64,000 nt of DNA, from assembly GCA_029255105.1 (NCBI GenBank), contig JAQWWH010000034.1:1-64000 (forward strand). The letters are read 5' to 3'. Position numbers and translations under genes: made by a program. The notes beneath the pieces were generated by a model. It did not search any database. It saw only the letters and a list, made by a program, of their open reading frames with translations, and was not told where the DNA came from. The stretch comes from Flavimaricola sp. Its GTDB lineage: Bacteria > Pseudomonadota > Alphaproteobacteria > Rhodobacterales > Rhodobacteraceae. Of the stretch, positions 8,098-17,016 are shown in pieces (the stretch's first letter is position 1; each line of letters opens with the position of its first letter).

Positions 8098-9525
8098 ATG
8101 TCACCAGCCGGCATCCTGATGTACGCCATCCTCATTCTTTGGGGCGTTGGTGGCACGGTCTGGTTGTTGCGGCGTCGCCGCTACCGTCTGACCCAGATCC
8201 CTCAGTTCTTCATGGACCTGATCGGGTTTCCGGTCGAACTATCCCAAAGCCTTTGGGGCCGCGGTGGCGTTCCCTACGCCCTGCTCCTTCCCAATATGCT
8301 GATCTTTGGCCTGTTCACCTTTATGCCGATGATCCTGAATTTCTATGTCTCGATGACCTCAGGCTCTTCGATCGCGCTGTTTGACCGCCCTTGGGTCGGC
8401 TTTGCGAATTACACCGAGCTGTTCAATTGCGAAACGATCTTTAGCCCCCGCACCTGTTCCAACGCGGGCTACAATTTCTGGACCGGCATGTTCAACACGC
8501 TCTGGTTCGTGTTTTTCCAGGTTCCGATCCTTTGCGTCGTCGCCCTGATTACGGCGCTGGTGGTCAACCAGAACCTCAAGGGACGCGGATTTTGGCGGGC
8601 GATGTTCTTCTATCCCGTCATGCTGTCGCCTGTCGTCATCGCCAATATCTGGAACTGGGTCCTGCACCGCAAAGGCATGCTTAACGAGGTGATCGGCGGC
8701 ACCAACGAGACCTTGTCCGGGCTGGCGGGGATGACCGGCTTTGACATGGTCGTCACCGTTCTGGTCGCTGTCCTTCTGATGGTGGTCAGCGAACGGGCCT
8801 TGCGCGCCTCGGCTGAGCCTTCGTTGGGGTGGACGGCGGTCTTTGCGCTGATCTTTGCCGTCCTGTGTGGCTGGTCCAATCCGCTTAGCCTCGTCGGTCT
8901 GCCCTCGGGCAGCTTCTGGGTTGGCGCGGCGCTGGGGGGGCTGTTGTGCTGGATCGTTGCCAGCGGACAGACATTCGCCCGCGCGGCTGTCATCGGCTTT
9001 GGCATCCTCGCAGTGATCCTGCTGTTGTCGATCCAGTTCGACAGCGTCTTTGATTTGCCCAATTACCGGCCCAACAACTGGCTGGTGACGCCCAATACCA
9101 ACTGGCCCTTCTTCTGGCTGATCTTCGTGTTCACCTGGTCGCATATGGGCTTTTACATGTTGATCCTGCTGGCCGGACTTCAGGCGATCCCCCGCGACCT
9201 GTACGAGGCCGCCAAGATGGATGCGACACGACCGATCCGGGCGTTCTGGCGGATCACCCTGCCGCTGGTCATGCCGACCCTGACGGTGGTCATCGTCCTG
9301 AGCCTGATCCGAAGCTTCCAGATCTTTGACGAGGTTTATCTGCTGACCGGCGGCGGTCCGGGCCGCGAGACCTTTATGATCGTGCAGAACATCTACGAGG
9401 TAGGATTCACCAACAACAATCCCAACTACGGTGAAGCTGCGACAGGCTCTGTCCTGATGGCCATTGTGATCGCGGTATTTACCTTTCTTCAGCTTTGGCT
9501 GACCCGTCGGCAATCGGAGCTTTAG
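8098..9525 (+). CDS. ABC sugar importer permease, MalF type with extra membrane segments
   Basis: The 475-residue integral membrane protein contains the EAA loop YEAAKMDATRPIRAFWRITLPLVMPTL near residues 370-395, the site that contacts the ATPase. The C-terminal half matches the binding-protein-dependent permease (MalF/UgpA) pattern. It is longer than the usual ~300-residue sugar permease. There is an additional N-terminal membrane helix (about 5-25) and an insertion of roughly 110 residues (about 215-325) holding several more hydrophobic segments. It ends with TAG, three bases before the next ATG, so the two permeases are translationally close. Confidence 0.9.
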   Translation: MSPAGILMYAILILWGVGGTVWLLRRRRYRLTQIPQFFMDLIGFPVELSQSLWGRGGVPYALLLPNMLIFGLFTFMPMILNFYVSMTSGSSIALFDRPWVGFANYTELFNCETIFSPRTCSNAGYNFWTGMFNTLWFVFFQVPILCVVALITALVVNQNLKGRGFWRAMFFYPVMLSPVVIANIWNWVLHRKGMLNEVIGGTNETLSGLAGMTGFDMVVTVLVAVLLMVVSERALRASAEPSLGWTAVFALIFAVLCGWSNPLSLVGLPSGSFWVGAALGGLLCWIVASGQTFARAAVIGFGILAVILLLSIQFDSVFDLPNYRPNNWLVTPNTNWPFFWLIFVFTWSHMGFYMLILLAGLQAIPRDLYEAAKMDATRPIRAFWRITLPLVMPTLTVVIVLSLIRSFQIFDEVYLLTGGGPGRETFMIVQNIYEVGFTNNNPNYGEAATGSVLMAIVIAVFTFLQLWLTRRQSEL

Positions 9526-9528
9526 GAT

Positions 9529-10611
9529 ATGAGCAGGCTTGTCACATTCCTCACCCGCACCCGCGGCAATCCGGACACCGCCCAACGCTTTGGGATCACC
9601 GATTTCCTGGCCTACGGCTATCTGGTGCTGGGCGTCCTGATCATCCTGATCCCGGTCACCTGGACCTTCCTCAGTTCGCTGAAGCCTGAAAGGGCGATCG
9701 ATGGGTTCGACACCCGCCTCTTGCCGATTGCCCAGATCGAAGAAGTCGTAGGTGACGAAGGGCTCAAACCGATTTGGGAATTGGAAAACGAAGACGGGAC
9801 CATCAGCCAGGTCATCAAGATGGGTCCAACCCGCGCAATGACCGATGTGGCAAGGGTCGAAGACACCGAAACCGTGTTCCAGGTCCCAAGGGACGACCTG
9901 CTACCAGCCGAAGACATCCGGGTAGCAACCGAAAACTACCTTGACCCGATCCTGAAACGGAACGGGCAGGATAACTTTACATTCGGAACCTACCTGTTCA
10001 ACTCGGTCTTCGTGACAGTCGCGGCGACCTTGATGACCCTTCTCATTAACGCCATGGCCGCCTTTGCGCTGTCGAAATACCAGTTCCGGGGGCGGCTGAC
10101 CTTTACCCTTCTGATCGTGGCGACGCTGCTGATACCGTCGTCGATCATCCTTGTCTCATTGTTCTTTGTCGTCTGGTCCTTTGGCATCTTCGGATCGCTT
10201 TGGGGGGTCATCATTCCGGCAGCCGCAACACCGACGGGGGTGTTTCTGCTGCGCCAATACATGCTGACGATCCCCGACGAACTGCTGGAGGCCGCCCGCA
10301 TGGATGCAGCCAGCGAATGGCGGATCTTCTGGCGGATCATCATTCCGCTGTCCCTGCCCGCCCTCAGCGTTTTGGCCATCCTTAGCGTCATCTGGCGGTG
10401 GAACGATTTCCTCTGGCCCCTGATCGTCCTGATCTCTGACCCTGCCAAGCACACCATCCAGCTGGGCCTGACCCAATACGCGGGTGAGTTTGACAGCGAC
10501 TTCCATTACATCCTGGCGATGACTGTCGTCTCGCTTATTCCCATCACCCTGGTGTTCGTGTGGCTGCAACGCTTCATCACCACCGGCATTGCGACTACTG
10601 GCCTCAAATGA
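9529..10611 (+). CDS. ABC sugar importer permease, MalG type with periplasmic insertion
   Basis: The 360-residue second permease subunit has the EAA loop LLEAARMDAASEWRIFWRIIIPLSLPAL near residues 251-278. After the first helix (about 25-45) there is a hydrophilic insertion of about 100 residues, ending near 140, that ordinary MalG/UgpE proteins lack. It is predicted to face the periplasm. Five further hydrophobic segments follow. The gene overlaps the ATPase gene in an ATGA, implying coupled translation. It pairs with the unusually long MalF-type protein upstream. Confidence 0.9.
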   Translation: MSRLVTFLTRTRGNPDTAQRFGITDFLAYGYLVLGVLIILIPVTWTFLSSLKPERAIDGFDTRLLPIAQIEEVVGDEGLKPIWELENEDGTISQVIKMGPTRAMTDVARVEDTETVFQVPRDDLLPAEDIRVATENYLDPILKRNGQDNFTFGTYLFNSVFVTVAATLMTLLINAMAAFALSKYQFRGRLTFTLLIVATLLIPSSIILVSLFFVVWSFGIFGSLWGVIIPAAATPTGVFLLRQYMLTIPDELLEAARMDAASEWRIFWRIIIPLSLPALSVLAILSVIWRWNDFLWPLIVLISDPAKHTIQLGLTQYAGEFDSDFHYILAMTVVSLIPITLVFVWLQRFITTGIATTGLK

Positions 10612-11687
10612 CAGCCGAACACGCCCTACAGCTCAAGCAGATCCGCAAATCCTTTGGCCCTGTCGATGTCATCCACGGCATTGATCTGGAAATCGAGGAG
10701 GGGGAGTTCGTCGTTTTTGTCGGGCCTTCCGGATGCGGCAAATCCACCCTTTTGCGCCTGATCGCAGGTCTGGATGATCCCACGTCGGGGGACATCATGC
10801 TCAAGGACCGGCGCGTCAATTCGGTGCCTGCCTCTGAACGGGGGCTGTCGATGGTGTTCCAGTCCTACGCCCTGTATCCGCATATGTCCGTCCGCTCGAA
10901 CCTGTCGTTCGGGCTGGAAAACTTCCGCATGCCGCTGGCCGAGATCAATCGCCGGGTGAATGACGCGGCCAAACTGCTGCAGATCGAACAGTTGCTGGAC
11001 CGTCGTCCGGGCCAGCTGTCGGGCGGCCAACGCCAGCGCGTGGCCATCGGGCGGGCTATCGTGCGCGAGCCGGTGATCTTTCTGTTCGACGAACCGCTGT
11101 CCAACCTCGATGCCGAATTGCGCCTGCAAATGCGGGTCGAGATTTCGAACCTGCACGCAGAGCTTGGCAACACCATGATCTACGTCACCCACGACCAGAT
11201 CGAGGCGATGACGATGGCCGACCGTATTGTCGTGCTGCGTGGCGGGCGGATCGAGCAGGTTGGCAAACCTCTGGATCTGTACAACACCCCTGCCAACAAG
11301 TTCGTCGCAGGCTTTATCGGCGCGCCGCAGATGAACTTTCTGGCGGGCAGGCTGGAGGGCAAGACCCTGACCCTTGATTGCGGGCTGACCCGCGAGGTGC
11401 CGGTCAGAGAGGCCGCCACGATGCCTGTCACCATGGGTATCCGCCCCGAGACGATCGGCGTGTCATTGGACGGCGAAGGCGACATGACCGTCGAGGTCCA
11501 GAACTTTGAGCAGCTGGGCTCGGTCACCTACATCTACTGCGCTTTCCCCAATGGAGAGACGCTGACGGTCCAGATCGCCCGGCAGATCCCGCTAAAGCGT
11601 GGCCAGACCATCGGCGTGACATTCGAAACCGGGTCCTTCCATATCTTTGGGGGCGAGGGGGACAAGGCCATCCCTCTGGACGTCTGA
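10608..11687 (+). CDS. ABC sugar importer ATPase (MalK/UgpC type)
   Basis: The 359-residue ATPase has Walker A GPSGCGKST (39-47), Q-loop VFQSYALYPHMSV, signature LSGGQRQRVAIGRAI, Walker B IFLFDEPLSNLDAELR and switch His in YVTHDQIEAMT. A C-terminal TOBE/OB regulatory domain (about 240-359) is typical of the carbohydrate uptake CUT1 group. I chose the ATG at 10608, which overlaps the permease stop (ATGA) and starts just before the family N-terminus. An earlier in-frame start would lie inside the permease gene. It energises import of the substrate bound by the protein encoded at 6722-8002. Confidence 0.93.
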   Translation: MTAEHALQLKQIRKSFGPVDVIHGIDLEIEEGEFVVFVGPSGCGKSTLLRLIAGLDDPTSGDIMLKDRRVNSVPASERGLSMVFQSYALYPHMSVRSNLSFGLENFRMPLAEINRRVNDAAKLLQIEQLLDRRPGQLSGGQRQRVAIGRAIVREPVIFLFDEPLSNLDAELRLQMRVEISNLHAELGNTMIYVTHDQIEAMTMADRIVVLRGGRIEQVGKPLDLYNTPANKFVAGFIGAPQMNFLAGRLEGKTLTLDCGLTREVPVREAATMPVTMGIRPETIGVSLDGEGDMTVEVQNFEQLGSVTYIYCAFPNGETLTVQIARQIPLKRGQTIGVTFETGSFHIFGGEGDKAIPLDV

Positions 11688-12706
11688 TGCGCGCCGCCAT
11701 GATCGGACTGGGCATGGTGTCGCGGACCTATGCCGATGCCTTTGCAAACTCGGGTCAGGTCAGCCTGACACGCGTCTATTCCCGCAGCGCCGAGGGGCGG
11801 GCGGCCTTTCTGGCGGCCCATCCAACACTTGGCGCACGCGCGGCTACCAGCGTCGCAGAGATCGCCAGCGATCCGGACATCGACTTTGTCGTCCTGACCA
11901 CGCCGCCCAACGCCCGACGTGACATCGTGGCCGCGCTGGCAGAGGCGGGCAAACCGATCCTGATGGAAAAGCCAGTGGAACGGACGCTGGAGGGCGCGAC
12001 CGAACTTGTCAGCCTGTGCGAGGCGGCGAAGGTTCCCCTTGGCATCGTGCTACAGCACCGCGCCCGCCCTATCGTGGCCGACCTTCGGGACCGGCTTGCA
12101 GGACTTGGTCCCTTGGTGGCGGCCGAGGTCAATGTGCCGTGGTGGCGGCCTCAGTCCTACTACGACGAACCCGGGCGCGGCACCTACGCCCGTGATGGCG
12201 GCGGGGTGCTGATCAGCCAGGCGATCCATACGATGGACCTGATGCTGTCCCTGACCGGCCCGGTGGCAGACGTCACCGCGATGTGCGCCACCACAGGTTT
12301 CCACAAGATGGAGGCCGAGGATTACGTCGTGGCGGGCATGACCTTTGCCAATGGCGCCGTGGGTCAATTGTTCGCCACAACCGCCAATTTCCCCGGCGAG
12401 GGCGAGACGATCACCCTGCACTGCCAAAACGGATCGGCCCGACTGGCCGCCGGTGTCTTGCGGATCGACCGGCAGGATGGCACGTCCGAGACATTGGGAC
12501 AGGCGGCAAGCTCGGGCGCGGGGGCTGATCCGATGGCGTTTACCAGCGACTGGCACCGCTCTGTCATCGAGGATTTCGCGAGCGCCCTGACAGACGGACG
12601 ACCGCCCCTTGTGCCCGGCCGGACCGCGCTGGGGGTTCACAAACTGATTGCCGCAATCGAACAGGCCGGAACCACCGGTCAGCGCGTGTCGCTAAAGGAG
12701 CTTTGA
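11687..12706 (+). CDS. Gfo/Idh/MocA oxidoreductase, first of three
   Basis: The 339-residue NAD(P)-dependent sugar oxidoreductase has an N-terminal Rossmann fold (MRAAMIGLGMVSRTYADAF, glycine-rich loop near 7-12). It has the family EKP motif in PILMEKPVE near residue 93, where the Lys usually takes part in catalysis. The C-terminal alpha/beta substrate domain includes GGGVLISQAIHTMDLMLSL, with the His of the usual GG...H..D pattern. It starts within the ATPase stop codon (TGATG). It probably oxidises or epimerises a sugar or uronate derived from the imported oligomer; the substrate cannot be named. Confidence 0.87.
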   Translation: MRAAMIGLGMVSRTYADAFANSGQVSLTRVYSRSAEGRAAFLAAHPTLGARAATSVAEIASDPDIDFVVLTTPPNARRDIVAALAEAGKPILMEKPVERTLEGATELVSLCEAAKVPLGIVLQHRARPIVADLRDRLAGLGPLVAAEVNVPWWRPQSYYDEPGRGTYARDGGGVLISQAIHTMDLMLSLTGPVADVTAMCATTGFHKMEAEDYVVAGMTFANGAVGQLFATTANFPGEGETITLHCQNGSARLAAGVLRIDRQDGTSETLGQAASSGAGADPMAFTSDWHRSVIEDFASALTDGRPPLVPGRTALGVHKLIAAIEQAGTTGQRVSLKEL

Positions 12707-12707
12707 C

Positions 12708-13712
12708 GTGACATTCAAACTTGGGGTCATCGGGATCGACCACGGCCATATCTTTGGCATGCTTGGAAATATGGTCGCTCAGGGCTGCACCTGCGACGCC
12801 TATTGGACGGACGGCCCCGCCGTGACCGAAACCAAGTTTCGCGAGGTCTTTCCCCATCTGACCAAGGCCGACGACCGCAGGCGCATTCTGGATGACCCGG
12901 CGATCAAGATGGTCCTGATCTCGGCCGTCCCGGCGGACCGCGCCAATTTCGCCATTGAGGCGATGGAGGCGGGCAAGGACGTCATGGTCGACAAGCCCGG
13001 CTGCACGACGCTGGAACAGCTTGCCGCCATCCGCGAGGTGCAGGCCCGCACCGGGCGCATCTGGACCGTCAACTTTTCCGAACGGTTCGAGGTGCCTGCC
13101 GTCACCAAGGCCGAAGAGCTGGTCTTTGGCGGCGCCATCGGTCGCGTGATCCAGACTGTTGGACTTGGCCCACACAAACAGAACCTCAAGACCCGGCCCG
13201 ACTGGTTCTTTGACCCCGCCCGCTTTGGCGGCATCCTGTGCGATATCGGATCACATCAGATCGACCAGTTCCTGCATTTCACAGGCTCGACTTCGGCAAC
13301 GGTTGCCCATGCGCTGGTCGAGAATACGACGATGCCCGATCATCCCGGCTTTCAGGACTTTGGCGAGATTGTCCTGCGCTCGGACAAGGGCCACGGCTAC
13401 GTGCGGGTCGACTGGTTCACCCCGAATGGCCTGCCCACCTGGGGCGACGGTCGGTTGTTCATCCAAGGCACCCAAGGCCAGATCGAGCTGCGCAAGTACA
13501 CCGACATCGGGCGCGCCCATGTCACCAACAACCTGTTCCTTGTGAACGGGGACAAGAATGAACTGATCCCCTGCGAGGATGCAGGCCTGCCCTACTTCCC
13601 CCGACTGGCTGCCGATGTCGAAGACAGGACAGAAACCGCTGTTGGCCAGACCCATACATTCACCACCACCGAACTTGCCATTCAGGCACAGATGAAAGCC
13701 GACGGGAAATGA
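12708..13712 (+). CDS. Gfo/Idh/MocA oxidoreductase, second of three
   Basis: The 334-residue member of the same superfamily begins with FKLGVIGIDHGHIFGM. The second glycine loop position is diverged (GIDHGH rather than GxGxxG), which hints at an altered cofactor grip. DKPGCTTLEQL near residues 97-107 replaces the usual EKP motif with DKP. The C-terminal domain has GGILCDIGSHQIDQFLHFTG. The start is a GTG one base after the preceding stop, with an AAGGAG ribosome site. The Asp-Lys-Pro variant and short sequence similarity to its neighbours suggest a distinct step rather than a duplicate. Confidence 0.85.
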   Translation: MTFKLGVIGIDHGHIFGMLGNMVAQGCTCDAYWTDGPAVTETKFREVFPHLTKADDRRRILDDPAIKMVLISAVPADRANFAIEAMEAGKDVMVDKPGCTTLEQLAAIREVQARTGRIWTVNFSERFEVPAVTKAEELVFGGAIGRVIQTVGLGPHKQNLKTRPDWFFDPARFGGILCDIGSHQIDQFLHFTGSTSATVAHALVENTTMPDHPGFQDFGEIVLRSDKGHGYVRVDWFTPNGLPTWGDGRLFIQGTQGQIELRKYTDIGRAHVTNNLFLVNGDKNELIPCEDAGLPYFPRLAADVEDRTETAVGQTHTFTTTELAIQAQMKADGK

Positions 13713-14767
13713 CACATAGCGTTTGCATCGTGGGGGCAGGCATCGGGGCTGCCCATCTGGCGGGCTTTGCCCAGTTGCCGGACCTCTTCACCGTCCATTC
13801 GATCTGCGATCTGGACGAGGCGCGGGGCAAGGCGCTGGCTGCCACCCAGCCAGGGGTCGGCTTTACCACCGATCTGGCTGGGGTTCTGGCAAACCCCGAG
13901 ATCGAATTCGTCGACATCTGCCTGCCGCCGCACCTGCATTTCAAGGTCTGCATGCAGGCGCTCGAGGCGGGCAAGAAGGTCATCTGCGAAAAGCCCCTTG
14001 TCGGGTCGCTGGCCGAGGCTGACCAGCTTGCCGCCAAGCTTGCCGAGACATGCGGGTTTCTGTCGCCCGTCTTTCAATACCGGTTCGGGCTGGGCATGTC
14101 GCAGCTTCAGGCCCTGATGGCCGCCGGTCTGGCCGGTCGGCCTTACGTCGGCACGCTTGAGACCCATTGGGATCGGCCGGCAAGCTACTATGACATCCCA
14201 TGGCGTGGCACCTGGGCCGGCGAACAGGGCGGTGCCCTTCTGGGCCATGCGATCCATATCCACGACCTCTTGCCCGCCGTCCTTGGGCCGGTCGCGTCGG
14301 TCTATGCCGATGTCGCCACACGGGTGAATGAGATCGAGGTGGAGGATTGCGCGGCTCTCAGCATTCGGATGGAAAGCGGCGCGCTCGTCACCTCCTCCGT
14401 GACGCTGGGCTGCGCCGAGAACATCAGCCGGATGCGCCTGATGTTCGAGGGGTTCACCGTAGAATCCGATCACGCCCCCTATTCGCTGGCCGAAAAGGGC
14501 TGGCGCTTTGTCGCCCGGGCGCCCACGACACAAGGCCAGATCGATGCGGTTCTGGCGACGGTCGAGAACCCGCCCATCGGCTACGCCGGCATGTTCACCG
14601 CAATTGCCGAGGCGCTGACGGGTGCGGACAGCGCCTATGTCACCCTAGAGGATGGACGGCGGTCGTTGGAGTTCGTGACAGCCGTCTATGCCTCTGCCCG
14701 CGCGGGACAGACGGTGGCGTTGCCCCTGACGGCCGATCATCCGATGTATGGCGGCTGGATGCCATGA
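13709..14767 (+). CDS. Gfo/Idh/MocA oxidoreductase, third of three
   Basis: The 352-residue protein has SVCIVGAGIGAAHLAGF as the Rossmann glycine loop, CEKPLVGSLAEAD near residues 93-105 (EKP motif), and GGALLGHAIHIHDLLPAVLG in the substrate domain. It overlaps the preceding gene by ATGA. Three different members of one oxidoreductase superfamily in a row, directly after a sugar importer, indicate successive oxidation/reduction at different carbons, a known strategy for inositols, glucosides and levoglucosan. The substrate is unknown. Confidence 0.87.
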   Translation: MTHSVCIVGAGIGAAHLAGFAQLPDLFTVHSICDLDEARGKALAATQPGVGFTTDLAGVLANPEIEFVDICLPPHLHFKVCMQALEAGKKVICEKPLVGSLAEADQLAAKLAETCGFLSPVFQYRFGLGMSQLQALMAAGLAGRPYVGTLETHWDRPASYYDIPWRGTWAGEQGGALLGHAIHIHDLLPAVLGPVASVYADVATRVNEIEVEDCAALSIRMESGALVTSSVTLGCAENISRMRLMFEGFTVESDHAPYSLAEKGWRFVARAPTTQGQIDAVLATVENPPIGYAGMFTAIAEALTGADSAYVTLEDGRRSLEFVTAVYASARAGQTVALPLTADHPMYGGWMP

Positions 14768-14798
14768 CCTCCCTGCAGGCAGGGCCCGGACGCTTGTC

Positions 14799-15953
14799 AT
14801 GACCCCCCCGGCCGATGCTATGGCCGAGGGGTTTGCCCTGCGCCCCCTCATCCCACCGGGCAAGAGCCTGACAGCAGAACTGCGCAACCAGCTGCAGGGC
14901 CAATGGCGCTCAACCCTGGCAGAGCACCTCTACGGAGACATCCCGCCACCGCCGCAAGGGTTGACGGTCGAGAGGCTGCCCCTGCCCGACAGCGGGGCCG
15001 AACACCTGCGCCTGACCCTGCAACAAGACGACCGCCAGTTCAGCGTCGATGCCGCGCTTTGGCTGCCCCAAGGCCTTAGCGGCCCCCTGCCCCTGATCTG
15101 CGGACTGGATTTCGTCGGCCCGGCAGGGGTGCTCCTGTCAGACGCCTTCCCGCTTGATCCTGCGGCTACGATCTACACCCGGCCCGAATTCGGGGCCGAC
15201 GGGACAATGACCGAAACGTTGCGCGGCACCTCGGTCTACCGCTGGCCGATCCCCCTGCTGAACGAGGCGGGTTATGCCGTGCTGCTCAGCTCCTACGGAT
15301 CATGGGTGCCGGACAGCGCGGAACGGTGGCAGGACCACGGGGTGTCGCCCCTGATGGGAACCAACGACAAGGCAAGGGCCTTGTCCTTGTGGACCTGGGC
15401 CTACCTGCGGCTTCTGGATGCGGCCATGACCCTACCCGAGGTGGACGGGTCGCGGATGGCGGTGGCGGGCCATTCCCGGCTGGGCAAAGCTGCACTTTGG
15501 GCAGCGGCGAACGATCCACGGATCCGGGCGGTCTTTGCCAACCAGTCCGGGTGCGGCGGGGCTGCCCCGGCCCGGCACCGGGTCGGTGAAACACTTGCGC
15601 AGATGGAGGCTGGCTATCCGCACTGGACGCTGCCCGGCAACGGCCAGGCAGCGGCGGAGGATCTGCCCTTCGACCAGCACATGCTGCTGGCCAGCATCGC
15701 GCCCAGAGCAGTCTACCTTACCTGCGCCGAAGACGACCTGTGGGCCGACCCCGTGGGCAGCTATAAGGCGCTTTGCAGCGCCTCAACAGTTTGGGGGGTC
15801 AAGGATTCCTGGCCCGATGCCGACGCGATGTGGACCGGGAAGCGGCCTGTGGCGAAGGGTGCGCTTGGGTACCACCTGCGCCCCGGCGGGCATGACCTCT
15901 TGCCGCTGGACTGGCGGCAGGCACTGGCGTTTCTGTCCGGGCAAATGGGCTGA
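14799..15953 (+). CDS. CE15 glucuronoyl-esterase-like alpha/beta hydrolase
   Basis: The 384-residue alpha/beta hydrolase has the bacterial CE15 signature GHSRLGKAALWA, placing the nucleophile Ser near residue 226 with the neighbouring Arg typical of this family. The following NQSGCGGAA, FDQHMLLASIAPR and AEDDLWADP segments and a late GGHDLLPLDW (catalytic His near 365) also fit. CE15 enzymes cleave esters of glucuronic acid, for example lignin-xylan links. Known ones are mostly secreted, whereas no signal peptide is visible here, so it should act on small imported esters in the cytoplasm. Start uncertain: the ATG at 14799 or an in-frame ATG at 14748 that would overlap the previous gene. Confidence 0.82.
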   Translation: MTPPADAMAEGFALRPLIPPGKSLTAELRNQLQGQWRSTLAEHLYGDIPPPPQGLTVERLPLPDSGAEHLRLTLQQDDRQFSVDAALWLPQGLSGPLPLICGLDFVGPAGVLLSDAFPLDPAATIYTRPEFGADGTMTETLRGTSVYRWPIPLLNEAGYAVLLSSYGSWVPDSAERWQDHGVSPLMGTNDKARALSLWTWAYLRLLDAAMTLPEVDGSRMAVAGHSRLGKAALWAAANDPRIRAVFANQSGCGGAAPARHRVGETLAQMEAGYPHWTLPGNGQAAAEDLPFDQHMLLASIAPRAVYLTCAEDDLWADPVGSYKALCSASTVWGVKDSWPDADAMWTGKRPVAKGALGYHLRPGGHDLLPLDWRQALAFLSGQMG

Positions 15954-15969
15954 CCGGCAAGACGGCCGA

Positions 15970-17016
15970 TCAGGGCATCGCGACGGGCGTCCAGATCACG
16001 TCATCAATCCGGGGGGCGCCGGTGGCCAGCATCACCAACCGGTCAAAGCCCAGGGCAATACCAGAGGCTGGAGGCATTTGGGACAGGGCCGCCAAAAAGT
16101 CCTCGTCCAGCGGATAGCGCTGGCCATAGACCCGCTCCATCTCGTCCATCTCGGCGGTAAAGCGGCGGCGCTGTTCGGCGGAGTTGGTCAACTCGCCAAA
16201 CCCGTTCGCCAGTTCAACGCCGCAGGCGTACAGCTCAAACCGCTCAGCCACCCGGAGGTCGTCAGCGGACGGGCGGGCGAGGGCGGCCTCGGCCACCGGA
16301 TAGCGGTCAAGGATGGTCATGCGGCCCTGGCCCAGATGCGGCTCGACCAGTGTGACAAGGACGGCTGACATCATGTCTGACCAGGTGTCATCGGATGCGA
16401 CGCGCAGACCAAGGGCCTGCATCTGGCCGCGCAGGGCAGCGGCATTCGGGCGGCCTGCGGCATCCATGGTCGCAAGGAGGTCGATACCGGCATAGCGGGC
16501 AAAGGCCTCGACCACGCTCAGACGTTCGGGCGGGGTAAAAGGATCGCAGGTCCGGTCGCGATAGCGTAGCAGCGGGGATCCGGCCGCACGGGCCGACAGG
16601 GCCACAAGGGCGGCGCAATCCTCCATCAGAACAGTGTAGTCGGTGGCGGTGCGATACCATTCGAGCATGGTAAACTCGGGGCTGTGCAGGCCCCCCCGCT
16701 CGCGGTTGCGCCAGACATGGGCAAAGGCGGCAATCCGGGTTTCACCTGCGGCCAAAAGCTTTTTCATCGCAAATTCGGGCGAGGTGTGCAGATACATCGG
16801 GTGCGGCTGGCCATCCTCGGACAGGGCCTGGGTGGCAAAGGCATGCAGATGCGCCTCGTTCCCTGGCGAGACCTGCAGCGCCACCGGGTCAACCTCCACA
16901 AACCCTTCGGCCATAAGCCAGGCCCGGACCTGCGCCTGAATGCGGTTTCGGGCCAGCAATAGGGGACGGCGGTCGGCATGGCGGTTCTTGTCCCACCAGG
17001 GCGTCGTTGAGGTCAT
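15970..17016 (-). CDS. epmA: EF-P--(R)-beta-lysine ligase
   Basis: The 348-residue protein resembles the catalytic core of class II lysyl-tRNA synthetase without the anticodon-binding domain, as in EpmA (PoxA/GenX). Motif 2-like FAHVWRNRERGGLHSPEFTMLEWYR (about 94-118) and motif 3 GIALGFDRLVMLATG near the C-terminus (about 319-333) are clear. It attaches beta-lysine to a conserved Lys of elongation factor P, helping translation of polyproline stretches. The efp gene lies divergently 116 bases away, which strongly supports the call. The lysine 2,3-aminomutase epmB is not in this window. It converges with the CE15-like gene, 16 bases apart. Confidence 0.92.
   Translation of the reverse strand: MTSTTPWWDKNRHADRRPLLLARNRIQAQVRAWLMAEGFVEVDPVALQVSPGNEAHLHAFATQALSEDGQPHPMYLHTSPEFAMKKLLAAGETRIAAFAHVWRNRERGGLHSPEFTMLEWYRTATDYTVLMEDCAALVALSARAAGSPLLRYRDRTCDPFTPPERLSVVEAFARYAGIDLLATMDAAGRPNAAALRGQMQALGLRVASDDTWSDMMSAVLVTLVEPHLGQGRMTILDRYPVAEAALARPSADDLRVAERFELYACGVELANGFGELTNSAEQRRRFTAEMDEMERVYGQRYPLDEDFLAALSQMPPASGIALGFDRLVMLATGAPRIDDVIWTPVAMP

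Noticed and set aside
6632-8104. 490-codon minus-strand frame opposite the sugar-binding protein gene
   Set aside because: The plus strand encodes a complete signal-peptide-bearing binding protein; the antisense product has no recognisable domain.
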